From the NCBI GenBank assembly GCA_052140165.1, contig JBKQUM010000169.1, positions 1 to 64,000 on the forward strand: a stretch of 64,000 bases of DNA, in the 5' to 3' direction. The translations under genes and the position numbers were made by a program. This stretch comes from Bog-473 sp052140165. GTDB taxonomy: Bacteria > Actinomycetota > Acidimicrobiia > Acidimicrobiales > RAAP-2. Of this stretch, positions 26,474 through 34,808 are shown in pieces (within the stretch, counting starts at the first letter, position 1; each line of letters starts with the position of its first letter). The notes under the pieces were generated by a model. It saw only the letters and a program-made list of their open reading frames with translations. It searched no databases and was not told the DNA's origin.

Positions 26474-27445
26474 ATGCTCTTCGGACTCCGATTCGACTTT
26501 CGCAACCCGGAATTGGCGGGCAGCGCCATGGCGGACCGCTATCAGGCGGCGCTCGAGATGGCGGCGTGGAGTGATCGCCTGGGCTGTGTGAGCATCGCCG
26601 TGTCCGAGCACCACGGCTCCCCGGACGGCTACCTCCCGAGCCCGATACCGATGATTGCTGCCATGGCGGCCAAGACGGATGCTGTCCATTTCATGATCGC
26701 TGCGCTCATCGTCCCGTTCCATGATCCACTCCGGCTGGCCGAGGACCTGATCGTCCTTGACAACATCAGCCGAGGACGGGTCGATGTGATCATCGGAGCG
26801 GGCTACGTGCACGAGGAGTTCGCGATGTTCGGCGTGCCCATGAACGAGCGGGCCGCACGCGTCACGGAAGCAGTGGTCACGCTCAAGTCCGCGTTCTCGG
26901 GTGAGCCGTTCGACTACCGGGGTCGGAAGGTGCACGTCACCCCTGGGCCGTACCGTCCCGGTGGCCCCAGCGTCTCACTCGGTGGTAGCAGCGAGGCGGC
27001 CGCCCGGCGGGCCGCTCGCATCGCCGACGGTTTCGTCCCCTCCGACCCGGGGGTATGGGAGCCCTACCGGGACGAGGTGCTCAAGCTCGGACGACCCGAC
27101 CCCGGACCGTGTCCGACCGGTCCGACCACCGTGGTCGCGCTGGCCGAGGACGCCGACGAAGGTTGGCAGCGCATGGCGCCGTTCTTCCTCCACGAGATGA
27201 ATGCGTATGGGCTCTGGCAGGCCCAGGATGGCCTCGCGAACCCGTACCGGACAGTGGCCGACACCGACGAGCTGCGGGCGACCGGGAGGTACCGGGTGCT
27301 CACCCCGGCGCAGTTCGTCGCCGAGGAGCGGACCTCCCCACAGGGATTCGTCATGCTCCACCCGCTGTGCGGGGGCATGCCGATCGACCTGGCATGGTCG
27401 AGTTTGAGGCTCTTCGAGCAGGAGGTGCTCCCAACCCTGGGCTGA
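26474..27445 (+). CDS. LLM class flavin-dependent oxidoreductase
   Basis: A 323-residue luciferase-like oxidoreductase. It shows SIAVSEHHGSPDGYLPSP, DPLRLAEDLIVLDNISRGR, VDVIIGAGYVHEEFAMFG and the phosphate-binding-type VSLGGSSEAAARRAARIADG. The EHH segment is typical of the F420/FMN luciferase-like group. The start at 26474 follows 13 bases after the preceding stop; the ribosome-binding site is weak. It is the last gene of the series that begins with the TetR at 22132. Confidence 0.86.
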   Translation: MLFGLRFDFRNPELAGSAMADRYQAALEMAAWSDRLGCVSIAVSEHHGSPDGYLPSPIPMIAAMAAKTDAVHFMIAALIVPFHDPLRLAEDLIVLDNISRGRVDVIIGAGYVHEEFAMFGVPMNERAARVTEAVVTLKSAFSGEPFDYRGRKVHVTPGPYRPGGPSVSLGGSSEAAARRAARIADGFVPSDPGVWEPYRDEVLKLGRPDPGPCPTGPTTVVALAEDADEGWQRMAPFFLHEMNAYGLWQAQDGLANPYRTVADTDELRATGRYRVLTPAQFVAEERTSPQGFVMLHPLCGGMPIDLAWSSLRLFEQEVLPTLG

Positions 27446-27463
27446 CCGGTTCAGCAATCCTCA

Positions 27464-27493
27464 CCGCCGCCCGGTGCTTCACGGGCGCGGCGG
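27464..27493. terminator. Hairpin at the junction of convergent genes
   Basis: CCGCCGCCCG can pair with CGGGCGCGGCGG with a two-base bulge around an 8-base loop. It straddles the stop of the minus-strand FAD oxidase gene and follows the LLM gene stop by 18 bases. A smaller hairpin GCTGA-CCGGT-TCAGC covers the LLM stop at 27441-27455. Both may end transcription from either side. Confidence 0.35.
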
Positions 27494-28846
27494 GAGAAGC
27501 ACATTGGGATTCATAATGCCGGCAGGATCGAGTGCGCTCTTCAACTGACGGAAGGCAGTGAGCTCCGCCTCACTGCGGTTGAGGTGAAGCCAGGGCCGCT
27601 TGGCCGTCCCGATGCCGTGTTCGGAGCTGATGCTGCCACCGAGCTCCGCGACGTGGGTCAGGATGCGGTCGTCCACCGTCAGGTCGTCCGGGGCGACACC
27701 GGTCACGTTGACGTGAACGTTGCCATCTCCGGCATGGCCGAACAACCATGTTTCCGCCAAGTGGTCGGCGCCCTTGACGATATCGGGCACACCATCGATG
27801 AAGGATGCCAGGAGCGATGCGGGTAGCGTCACGTCGAGCTTGTGGGGTGCACCCAATGTGTTGATCGCCTCGGTGTGGCCCTCGCGGTAGCGCCAGAGTT
27901 GCGCCCTTCGGGGAGCATCAGTGGCAACGGCGACATCCTCAACGTCGGCGATGGACCCGATGACGTCCGCCATGGCGGGCATGGGGTCATGCTGTGCCGC
28001 ACCTTCGGCCAAGAGGTAGGCCGCGTGCTCTCCGGTGAACGGCCCCGCGGTGCCGGTCACGCGGCACACGAGGTCCAAGCCCCGCTGGAGGAACAGCTCG
28101 AGCGATTGCAGTTCGGGCAGGGACCGGCGCAGCAGGGAGGCCGCGTCGACCGCGGCTGCAGTGGAGGAGAATGCGAGGATCGAGGTAACGCGCTCTGGGG
28201 CGGACGGCACCAAGCACACCCGGACAGCTGTCACCACTCCGAGCGTTCCTTCGCTGCCACAGAGCAACCCTGCGAGGTCGTATCCCGTGTTGTCCTTCAT
28301 CAGGCCACGCATGTGCGAGATGGTGCCGCCGGTCCCGAGGACGGCTTCACAGCCCACGAGCTGCGCCCTCGTGGGGCCATGGCGGAGCACTTGCAGCCCA
28401 CCGGCGTTGGTGGCGATGGTGCCCCCGATCGTCGCGCTGTCACGACTGCCGAGGTCGACGCCGTACGCCCACCCTGCGGCTTCCGCGGCCGCCTGCACGT
28501 CGGCCACCGTCGTCCCGGCGCCGGCGGACAGCTGGCCACCCAGCGCGTCCACATCGCGGACCCCGGCCAGCCGCCGGAGACTGAGCACGACCTCGCCTTC
28601 GAGGGGGACGCTCCCGCCAACGAGACCCGTGTTGCCCCCCTGGGGCACCAGGGCGACACCTGTGTCCCTGCAGAGATCCACCACGGCCGCCACCTCACGG
28701 CTGTCTCCGGGCCGGACGACGGCCGTCGGTTGACCGATGAAGCGCCCGGTCCAGTCGATCGAGTACGGCGCCATCACCTCCGGCTCGACGATCAGGTGCC
28801 CCGATCCCACGATGTCGCGGAGCTGCTGCAACAGGCGCGTCGACAC
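27479..28846 (-). CDS. FAD-linked oxidase, D-2-hydroxyacid/D-lactate dehydrogenase-like
   Basis: A 455-residue VAO-fold flavoprotein. The FAD-binding N-terminal domain has VVPQ-type PQGGNTGLVGGSVPL, the segment GSRDSATIGGTIATNAGG and GLLCGSEGTLGVVT. The C-terminal substrate cap has GHAGDGNVHVNV and ISSEHGIGTAKRPWL. These are shared by GlcD, D-lactate and D-2-hydroxyglutarate dehydrogenases, which oxidise a D-2-hydroxyacid to the 2-oxoacid. The GTG at 28846 follows GAGGATGAAGGT; the frame is open to 28984. It is probably the last gene of the ArsR-led operon. Confidence 0.9.
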   Translation of the reverse strand: MSTRLLQQLRDIVGSGHLIVEPEVMAPYSIDWTGRFIGQPTAVVRPGDSREVAAVVDLCRDTGVALVPQGGNTGLVGGSVPLEGEVVLSLRRLAGVRDVDALGGQLSAGAGTTVADVQAAAEAAGWAYGVDLGSRDSATIGGTIATNAGGLQVLRHGPTRAQLVGCEAVLGTGGTISHMRGLMKDNTGYDLAGLLCGSEGTLGVVTAVRVCLVPSAPERVTSILAFSSTAAAVDAASLLRRSLPELQSLELFLQRGLDLVCRVTGTAGPFTGEHAAYLLAEGAAQHDPMPAMADVIGSIADVEDVAVATDAPRRAQLWRYREGHTEAINTLGAPHKLDVTLPASLLASFIDGVPDIVKGADHLAETWLFGHAGDGNVHVNVTGVAPDDLTVDDRILTHVAELGGSISSEHGIGTAKRPWLHLNRSEAELTAFRQLKSALDPAGIMNPNVLLPPRP

Positions 28847-28934
28847 ACCTTCATCCTCGCGCGATGGCGCGCCTGCGCACTCGGCCGGGGACCGGAGGAG
28901 CGGTCCCGTGGAGACGCGATGTCCCGAGATCCAA

Positions 28935-29570
28935 CTATGGGAGTCGGGCTCGTGCCGCGAGGATGGACCCACCCTCTCCGGCAAGATCGGTCAAAGCACC
29001 GGTACGCCCCGCCATGGCCAAGATCAACGAGATGAGAGGTCCGGAGAGCTCAGGACCGTCCCCATGGGCCCAATCGCAGTCGGTGGCCCGAAGACGGAGG
29101 CCGGTGATCCGCCGCTTCGATCCGATGAGGATGTTCGTCTTCTTGTAGTTGTCCGCGACGGCGACGAGGGCTGGTCCGGGGGACCGGTGTCGGAGATCCA
29201 ACGGCCGGCGGATGTCCTCGCCGTGGACGACGATCTCGCCCAGCATGGCGATCACGGGCGCGGGCGGGTGGTTCGTCGTCGTCGTCCGAGCCCGCAGACG
29301 GCGGACGAGCTCCTCCGGGCTCAGCGCACTGAGGCGCTTCGCACCTCGGTCCGTGAAGACGTCGAATCGAAAGCCGGCCGCCGCCAGCTCCTTGTAGAAA
29401 TTCAGTGGAGTCTGCTCGGCCGCGGCAAGGATGTGCCCTGCGGCATCCTGCACCGACCAGCCATGGCACCAAGAGGGGCACGCCCATTGTTCGGCGGAGA
29501 GGCCGCTCCACGTATCCGCCATGTCCGCTCGCTCGGCATGGATGTGCGTCCAGACTTCTTTGACCTTCAT
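28935..29570 (-). CDS. Maleylpyruvate isomerase family / mycothiol-dependent DinB-like protein
   Basis: A 211-residue helical protein of the MDMPI/DinB fold. It opens KEVWTHIHAERADMADTWSG, then has WACPSWCHGWSVQDAAGHIL, whose first histidine is a likely metal ligand, and GEIVVHGEDIRRPL supplying the later histidine. Members use mycothiol as thiol cofactor in actinobacteria, for isomerisation, detoxification or unknown reactions. It begins 9 bases after the SRPBCC gene stop and 88 bases before the FAD oxidase gene. Confidence 0.83.
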   Translation of the reverse strand: MKVKEVWTHIHAERADMADTWSGLSAEQWACPSWCHGWSVQDAAGHILAAAEQTPLNFYKELAAAGFRFDVFTDRGAKRLSALSPEELVRRLRARTTTTNHPPAPVIAMLGEIVVHGEDIRRPLDLRHRSPGPALVAVADNYKKTNILIGSKRRITGLRLRATDCDWAHGDGPELSGPLISLILAMAGRTGALTDLAGEGGSILAARARLP

Positions 29571-29579
29571 GGAGCTCGC

Positions 29580-30014
29580 TCAGCCACCCGGCGCCGTGTC
29601 GGGCCCGACTCGGCCACCGGTGGCGACCACGGCAAGGCGTCCCAGGTAGTGGTCCCAACCGCCGGTGTGGTCGGAGACCGCATCGGCGGGGAGCCCGCTG
29701 TGCACGAGGCGGACCCGCGTCTTGTCTCCCTCGGGGATCAGCCGGATCTCGACCTGCGTCGACCCGGGTGGAATCGGATGGTCGGGTTGATCCCAACCGA
29801 ACGTGAAGACCACCCTCTCGTTCGGCACGACTTCGACGTACTCTCCAGCGGCCTGATGCACTCCGCCAGTCAGCACCCGGTAGACGCCGCCAGGCCGCGG
29901 GTCGAGCTCCGCACTGGTGCCATTCCACTCGACGTGCTTCTCCGGAATGGTCAGGAACTCGTAGATCGTCGCCGGGCTGGCGTCGATCACGATCTCACGT
30001 ATCAGTTCGGCCAT
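29580..30014 (-). CDS. SRPBCC (AHSA1-type) protein
   Basis: A 144-residue START-like beta barrel of the AHSA1 group. Conserved features are REIVIDASPATIYEFLTIPE, W near residue 29, and VVFTFGWDQPDHPIPPGSTQ followed by VRLVHSGLP near the C-terminus. Such proteins bind hydrophobic ligands. The ATG at 30014 lies inside the 3' end of the ArsR gene, an overlap typical of ArsR-SRPBCC pairs. The pairing itself is a recognised recurrent arrangement, but the ligand is unknown. Confidence 0.87.
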   Translation of the reverse strand: MAELIREIVIDASPATIYEFLTIPEKHVEWNGTSAELDPRPGGVYRVLTGGVHQAAGEYVEVVPNERVVFTFGWDQPDHPIPPGSTQVEIRLIPEGDKTRVRLVHSGLPADAVSDHTGGWDHYLGRLAVVATGGRVGPDTAPGG

Positions 30015-30330
30015 CTCTGCTCTCCCTCTGCGCCTGAGCGGCTTCCGCCACGTCACGCAATCGCTCCAGACCCGTTGTCCAGTAATCGTCCAGAAACGCC
30101 CGGAGCCTCGCCATCTCGTGATGATTCGACCGATAGAGGCGCCGAGTGCCCTCCCTGCGTTCGTGCACCAGGCCCGCCTCTCGCAGGACGCTGAGATGCT
30201 GGGAGATCGCCGATCGGGTCACCTCGGTGAAGCGGGTCGCGATCGCCGTGGCAGGCAACTCCTCCGACCAGACGAGCCGCACGATCTCTCGCCGTCGAGG
30301 CTCAGCCAGCGCCTTGAGTGCGGCATCCAT
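29995..30330 (-). CDS. ArsR family transcriptional regulator
   Basis: A 111-residue winged-helix ArsR/SmtB-type repressor. It opens MDAALKALAEPRRREIVRLV; the recognition helix is FTEVTRSAISQHLSVLREAG and the wing is VHERREGTRRLYR. No metal-binding cysteine cluster is present, as in ArsR proteins linked to SRPBCC genes. The ATG at 30330 is favoured because a -35/-10 pair ends just upstream, which would give a nearly leaderless mRNA. It heads the operon SRPBCC, MDMPI, FAD oxidase. Confidence 0.88.
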   Translation of the reverse strand: MDAALKALAEPRRREIVRLVWSEELPATAIATRFTEVTRSAISQHLSVLREAGLVHERREGTRRLYRSNHHEMARLRAFLDDYWTTGLERLRDVAEAAQAQRESRDGRTDT

Positions 30331-30338
30331 GGGGTTGA

Positions 30339-30368
30339 AGCGTAAGGCATTACTAACGTAAGTGTCAA
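30339..30368 (-). promoter_or_regulatory. Promoter with embedded ArsR operator candidate
   Basis: On the minus strand TTGACA (30363-30368) and TACGCT (30339-30344) are separated by 18 bases. The spacer holds TTACGTTAGTAA (30350-30361), whose ends TTAC/GTAA are an inverted repeat. A repressor bound there would block RNA polymerase. The expected transcript start is about at the ArsR ATG, implying a leaderless or nearly leaderless message. Confidence 0.55.
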
Positions 30369-30473
30369 CTGAAATATCCGCGGCGACCCCGGGATCGCGA
30401 GTCGAGCCGGACGAAGCCTCGCCAACGGGAGACACCCGGGCCCGCACCCGCCGGCCCCATTAGCTTTTCGTGC

Positions 30474-31637
30474 GTGCCATCACACCCCTTCGGTGGCGTG
30501 GCCATCGCCGGCGTCCACAACACGGCGCAGGCCCGCACCCTTCCGGATCACGATTCGACGTCGATTGCACTGGTCGGGGCACTCGGAGCCCTCGCCGACG
30601 CCGGCATCGCCCCACACGATGTCGACGGTGTCGTGGGCGCGGAGTGCGCGCAGATCGCCCTCGAGCTCGGCCTCGGTCCCTGCACACGACGACCGACCTC
30701 ACTGGGGATCCCCGCACTCCTCGATGCCGCGTCCCTGATCATCACGGGCCAGTGCAGCGTCGTCCTGGTTGCCGCAGGAGGCGCCGGCATCCATCGCGAC
30801 CGGGCCTCCACCGCGCCCTGGACGCGGCCGACGAACGAGCTCGTCGTCGGGTACGGGCTGTTCACGGCGGCCGAATTCGCCCTCATGGCGAGGCGGCACA
30901 TGCTGACCTACGGCACCACGCCGGAACAGCTGGCCACCGTGGCGGCCACAATCCGCACCAACGGACACGTGAATCCGGAGGCCGTCTATTACGGGCGGGG
31001 CCCGTTCTCCCCCGGGGACATCCTGGACTCGCGCATGATCGCCGACCCCTTTCACCTCCTCGATTGCGCCACCACGTCGGAGGGTGGCTGTGCCATCGTG
31101 CTCGTGGCGTCGGAGCGGGCTGGCGACTGCAGAGCGCCGCTGTGGATTCTCGGCGGGGCCAGCGACTCTTTCGGGCCCGCGTACACGGTGGCACCGGTGT
31201 GGGACTTCCAGCCCCGAGCCGACGCGCCCCCCGCCGGGCTCGTGGGAGCACGGGCGGCCCGCATGGCCTTTGCGATGGCCGGTCTCACACCGGCCGATGT
31301 CGACGTGGCCGAGCTCTACGACCCGTTCTCCTTCGAGATCATCAGGCAGCTCGAGGCATTCGGCTTCTGCGAGGCGGGTGAAGGTGGTCCGTTCGTCGAG
31401 GACGGGAACATCGGAACCGGTGCCCGTCTCCCCGTCACCACCGACGGCGGGACGATGTCGTTCAGCCATCCGGGGATCAATGCCCAGCAGCTGCAGCGGG
31501 TCATCAGGGCCGCCCAACAGCTCCGCGGTTCCTGCATCACGAACCAGGTCGATGGAGCAGAGGTCGCGCTGTGCTCGAACGGTGGCGCCGGTGCCTTGTT
31601 CTGTGACGTCCTGCTCCTGGGTCGGGAGCAGCCATGA
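30474..31637 (+). CDS. Thiolase-like (SCP-x/lipid-transfer type) protein
   Basis: A 387-residue thiolase-fold protein of the acetyl-CoA acetyltransferase/lipid-transfer group. Recognisable blocks are VAIAGVHNTAQARTLPD, LTYGTTPEQLATVAATIRTN, MIADPFHLLDCATTSEGGCA, VAELYDPFSFEIIRQLEAFG and the C-terminal NGGAGALFCDVLLLG. The usual nucleophilic cysteine region is poorly conserved, as in steroid-catabolic thiolase-like subunits and Ltp aldolases. It overlaps by four bases a DUF35 zinc-ribbon gene. Partner DUF35 proteins are needed for activity in Ltp2-type aldolases, so a retro-aldol or thiolytic step on an acyl-CoA is plausible. The GTG start has no ribosome-binding site. Confidence 0.86.
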   Translation: MPSHPFGGVAIAGVHNTAQARTLPDHDSTSIALVGALGALADAGIAPHDVDGVVGAECAQIALELGLGPCTRRPTSLGIPALLDAASLIITGQCSVVLVAAGGAGIHRDRASTAPWTRPTNELVVGYGLFTAAEFALMARRHMLTYGTTPEQLATVAATIRTNGHVNPEAVYYGRGPFSPGDILDSRMIADPFHLLDCATTSEGGCAIVLVASERAGDCRAPLWILGGASDSFGPAYTVAPVWDFQPRADAPPAGLVGARAARMAFAMAGLTPADVDVAELYDPFSFEIIRQLEAFGFCEAGEGGPFVEDGNIGTGARLPVTTDGGTMSFSHPGINAQQLQRVIRAAQQLRGSCITNQVDGAEVALCSNGGAGALFCDVLLLGREQP

Positions 31638-32068
31638 GCCTGTTGCTGCCCCAACCTGCGGGGATCCCCGCCCCACGCCCGAGCCGCCACAGCGAGGCCT
31701 ACTGGGACGCATGCCGTCGGCACCAGCTGCTCTACCAGCAGTGCGCCCAGTGCGGCTATCGCGGCCTCGGTGCCTTCACCGTGTGTGCGCAGTGCCATGC
31801 GACGTCTCCCGTCTGGGAGACGAGCGCCGGGACCGGGTCCCTCTACAGCTGGTCGGTGGTCTGGCGCCCACCCGACCCCTCGTTCCGGGTGCCCTACGCA
31901 CCGGCCGTGGTACGCCTGGACGAGGGTTTCTGGATGATGAGTGCAGTCATCGGTTGCGAGCCCGAGGAGTTGCGCGATGGCCTGCGGCTGGCGGTCGAGT
32001 TCCATCCCGCCAACGGCGAGATCACCCTGCCGTACTTCGCCCCGACGCGAAACCCGGCGGTTCAATAG
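31634..32068 (+). CDS. DUF35 Zn-ribbon/OB-fold protein
   Basis: A 144-residue acyl-CoA-associated OB-fold protein. The N-terminal rubredoxin-like zinc ribbon is CAQCGYRG followed by CAQCH, giving two CxxC pairs. The OB-fold contains GTGSLYSWSVVWRPPDPSF and YAPAVVRLDEGFWMMSAVIG. Proteins of this family pair with thiolase-like or aldolase subunits. The ATG overlaps the stop of the thiolase-like gene (ATGA), supporting a two-subunit complex. Confidence 0.9.
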   Translation: MSLLLPQPAGIPAPRPSRHSEAYWDACRRHQLLYQQCAQCGYRGLGAFTVCAQCHATSPVWETSAGTGSLYSWSVVWRPPDPSFRVPYAPAVVRLDEGFWMMSAVIGCEPEELRDGLRLAVEFHPANGEITLPYFAPTRNPAVQ

Positions 32069-32093
32069 CCGAGGAGGACCACGGCCCGTCGGT

Positions 32094-33599
32094 TCACGGC
32101 TTCAGCGACGTGCCGCATTCATCGTCGGACTCCCGCCTGTCCCGTTCTTCGGTCAGGGCAGCGCGGTTGAACTTCATGACGTCGTTCCTCGGGATGGCCT
32201 CCACCATCTCCACCGTCTTCGGAACCTTGTACGCAGCGAGCCGCGTCTTGGCGAAGTCGATGATGTCGTCGGGAGCGGGGGCGTCGGTGGGATCGACGGG
32301 CTGAACGATGGCGTGCACCCGGCGGCCCCACTCGGGATCCCGCAAGCCGACGACGACGACGTCCGCGATCGCCGGATGCTCGCTGAGCGCGGCCTCGACC
32401 TCTGCCGGAAAGACATTGACGGCCCCGGTCACGATCATGTCGACTCGCCGATCGGCCACGTAGAGGTAGTCCTCTTCGTCGAGCCAGCCCATGTCACCGA
32501 CGGTCATGAATCCGTCCCGGGTCGACCGCATCGGCTCCACGTTCCCGCCCATGTACGTCGCCTCCGGTCCGGGAGGCCTTCGCATGTAGATACCGCCGAT
32601 CTCTCCTACCGGGAGCGTCCTTCCCCCTTCACCGACGATGCGAATGTCCGTGCCCATGTAGCCGCGACCCACGGTCCCCGGGTGCTGCAGCCACTCGTCT
32701 CCCCGGCAGCACACATATCCGTGCCTCTCCGAGGCGCCATAGGTCACGAAGAAGTGCTCGGGCCCGACCAGTTCGCACCAGCGTCGGCCGAGCCAGACCG
32801 GCAGCAGGGCCGCCCCCTGCTGCACCCAGTCGAGCGACGACAGGTCTCGCCGGTCGACGTCTGGCACCTGGACCAGACGCTGCAGCATCGGGGTCGCTCC
32901 GACGAATCCCGTCACGCGGTGGCGTTCGACCAGATTGAGCACCCGCTGCGCATCGAAGCGCTCGAGAAGGACCACCTCGACTCCCGACATGAGGTTCCTG
33001 GTCGCCGTGAAACCGTTCGAATGATAGAGGGGCGCCGGGATCAGCACTCGCTGCGGCTGGGGCAATGGCCCGTACGACTCCACCGCCGCCGCCACCGACG
33101 CTCCGCCGACATAGCGACCGGGATTCTTCATCAAGATGACCTTGGGCGTGCCGGTCGACCCCGAGCTGCAGATCCCCCATCCGTGAGGCGGCGTCACCTC
33201 CGGCAGGGGATCGGTCGAAGCCGACATCCCTTCCTCGAAGAGGTCCACGTGCGCAGCATCGACGATCAGGCGTGGACTGATCACCGCCAACACCCGGTCC
33301 CGTTCCCACTCGGGAAGGTTCCACCGCATCGGGACCACCACTGCGCCCGCCTTCCATCCCGCGAAGGTCGCCACGAGGTGCTCCGGTGAGTTGGGAAGGG
33401 AGATCGCCATGCGGTCGCCCGCCCCGAGGCCCCGCGCCAACAGCACCCGGGCCAGCTGGGTCGACCGCTCGTCGAGCTCACCGAACGTGACCCTTCGCTC
33501 GTTGCCGTCCTCGGCGGCGAACACGATGCCGACCCGGTCCGGGTCCGCCTGTGCAACCCGGTGGATCTGGGTTCCGAAGGGCACGCCCGCGGCTGTCAA
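32094..33599 (-). CDS. Acyl-CoA synthetase (AMP-binding, FadD-like)
   Basis: A 501-residue adenylate-forming ligase expected to activate a carboxylic acid as its CoA thioester. The phosphate-binding loop is SSGSTGTPKV, a later core motif is TYGASERHGY (a variant of YGxTE), the hinge aspartate lies in VGDMGWLDEEDYLYVADRR, and the C-terminal catalytic lysine is in PRNDVMKFNR. The start is probably the TTG at 33599 after GGGGG, 43 bases beyond the preceding gene; the reading frame extends to 33764 but overlaps that gene. It is the last gene of the six-gene oxidation operon. Confidence 0.9.
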   Translation of the reverse strand: MTAAGVPFGTQIHRVAQADPDRVGIVFAAEDGNERRVTFGELDERSTQLARVLLARGLGAGDRMAISLPNSPEHLVATFAGWKAGAVVVPMRWNLPEWERDRVLAVISPRLIVDAAHVDLFEEGMSASTDPLPEVTPPHGWGICSSGSTGTPKVILMKNPGRYVGGASVAAAVESYGPLPQPQRVLIPAPLYHSNGFTATRNLMSGVEVVLLERFDAQRVLNLVERHRVTGFVGATPMLQRLVQVPDVDRRDLSSLDWVQQGAALLPVWLGRRWCELVGPEHFFVTYGASERHGYVCCRGDEWLQHPGTVGRGYMGTDIRIVGEGGRTLPVGEIGGIYMRRPPGPEATYMGGNVEPMRSTRDGFMTVGDMGWLDEEDYLYVADRRVDMIVTGAVNVFPAEVEAALSEHPAIADVVVVGLRDPEWGRRVHAIVQPVDPTDAPAPDDIIDFAKTRLAAYKVPKTVEMVEAIPRNDVMKFNRAALTEERDRRESDDECGTSLKP

Positions 33600-33642
33600 C
33601 GTCCCCCATTCCGCGCTGCCGCCGACGTGGGAGAGCCGTTCA

Positions 33643-34806
33643 TCACGCTCGGGGCAGACCGAGGCCCCGCTGAGCGATGATGTTCCGCTGGATCTCGCTC
33701 GTGCCGCCGTAGGTTGTCGTTCCCAGTGCGAATCGGTACGAGTACTCTGCGATCCCGCGTGCAACAGCAGCGGGATCTCCCTCAGCTCGGATTCCGTCCG
33801 GACCGAGCATGTCCATGAAATCAGCCGATTGCCTGGTCAGCGCTTCGGTAGCGAACAGTTTGGCCATCGACCCCTCGACGCCGGGGAGTGTCCCCGAGCT
33901 CTGGACCCAGGCGCAGCGACGAGCCAGCAGGGTGCTGACTTCGATCTCTGCAGCGGCCCGACCGAGACGAGCCTGCACGTCGGTGTCCTCGGATTTCGGG
34001 CGCCCTGCATCGTCCACGGAGGTGAGTGCCCATCGTTCCATCGCACGAAGCAACCGACGTGAATCACCCCCCTGAGGCAGTGATCGCTCGAACGTGAGGC
34101 CGACCGTCATGACGTCCCAGCCTCCGTCGACCTCCCCGATCCTCAGGGAGTCGTCCACCCGGACGTCGGAGTAGAACGTCAGGTTCGTCCTCTCACCGGA
34201 CACCGTGAACACGGGCTGAATCTCCACCCCCGGTTGGTGCAACGGCACGAGGAACGTCGTGAGACCCTTGTGCTTGGCCACCTCCGAGTTCGTCCGCGTC
34301 AGTAGGAACACGTAGTCGGCTTCCTGCGCATTGGTCGTGAACATCTTTTGCCCGTTGATCACCCACTCCTCGCCATCGCGCACGGCGCGGGTCTGCGCCG
34401 CAGCGACGTCGGATCCTGCTTCTGGTTCGGTGAACCCGAGCACGATCACGATCTCTCCTGCGAGAGCTTGTGGCACGATCAGGCGCTTCTGCTCTTCCGT
34501 CCCCATATGCCGAATGACGCTGGCCACCATCAGTGTCGTGCTGCCGGCATAGGTCGGCGCCCCGGCCGTCTGGAACTCTTCGGCCATGGCCAACACCTCG
34601 AGGGCGTCGCGACCTTGGCCGCCGTACTCCACCGGCCAACCGGGCGCCAGCATCCCGTGCTCCACGCGGGCCCTGTGGAAGTCCCAGTCATGATGCACCC
34701 CGGTGCTGTGCATCCGCTCTCGAACCTCCTCTGTGAGATGGTCGCTCAAGAAGCGCCTGGCCTCGTCGCGTAGCGCGTCACTTTCCTCGCCCAAACGAAA
34801 GTCCAT
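33643..34806 (-). CDS. Acyl-CoA dehydrogenase, large subunit of a probable heteromer
   Basis: A 387-residue acyl-CoA dehydrogenase. FAD-contact segments are LGFTEPEAGSD and WVINGQKMFTTNAQ; the C-terminal block is TTYGGTSEIQRNII. Where medium-chain enzymes have the catalytic glutamate in YEGT this protein has YGGT, so the base is more likely the glutamate in LTFERS near residue 245, as in isovaleryl-type enzymes. The partner gene lies 2 bases upstream and encodes a shorter homologue. This pairing resembles alpha2beta2 acyl-CoA dehydrogenases of actinobacterial sterol side-chain catabolism. The ATG is at 34806. Confidence 0.9.
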   Translation of the reverse strand: MDFRLGEESDALRDEARRFLSDHLTEEVRERMHSTGVHHDWDFHRARVEHGMLAPGWPVEYGGQGRDALEVLAMAEEFQTAGAPTYAGSTTLMVASVIRHMGTEEQKRLIVPQALAGEIVIVLGFTEPEAGSDVAAAQTRAVRDGEEWVINGQKMFTTNAQEADYVFLLTRTNSEVAKHKGLTTFLVPLHQPGVEIQPVFTVSGERTNLTFYSDVRVDDSLRIGEVDGGWDVMTVGLTFERSLPQGGDSRRLLRAMERWALTSVDDAGRPKSEDTDVQARLGRAAAEIEVSTLLARRCAWVQSSGTLPGVEGSMAKLFATEALTRQSADFMDMLGPDGIRAEGDPAAVARGIAEYSYRFALGTTTYGGTSEIQRNIIAQRGLGLPRA

Positions 34807-34808
34807 CG

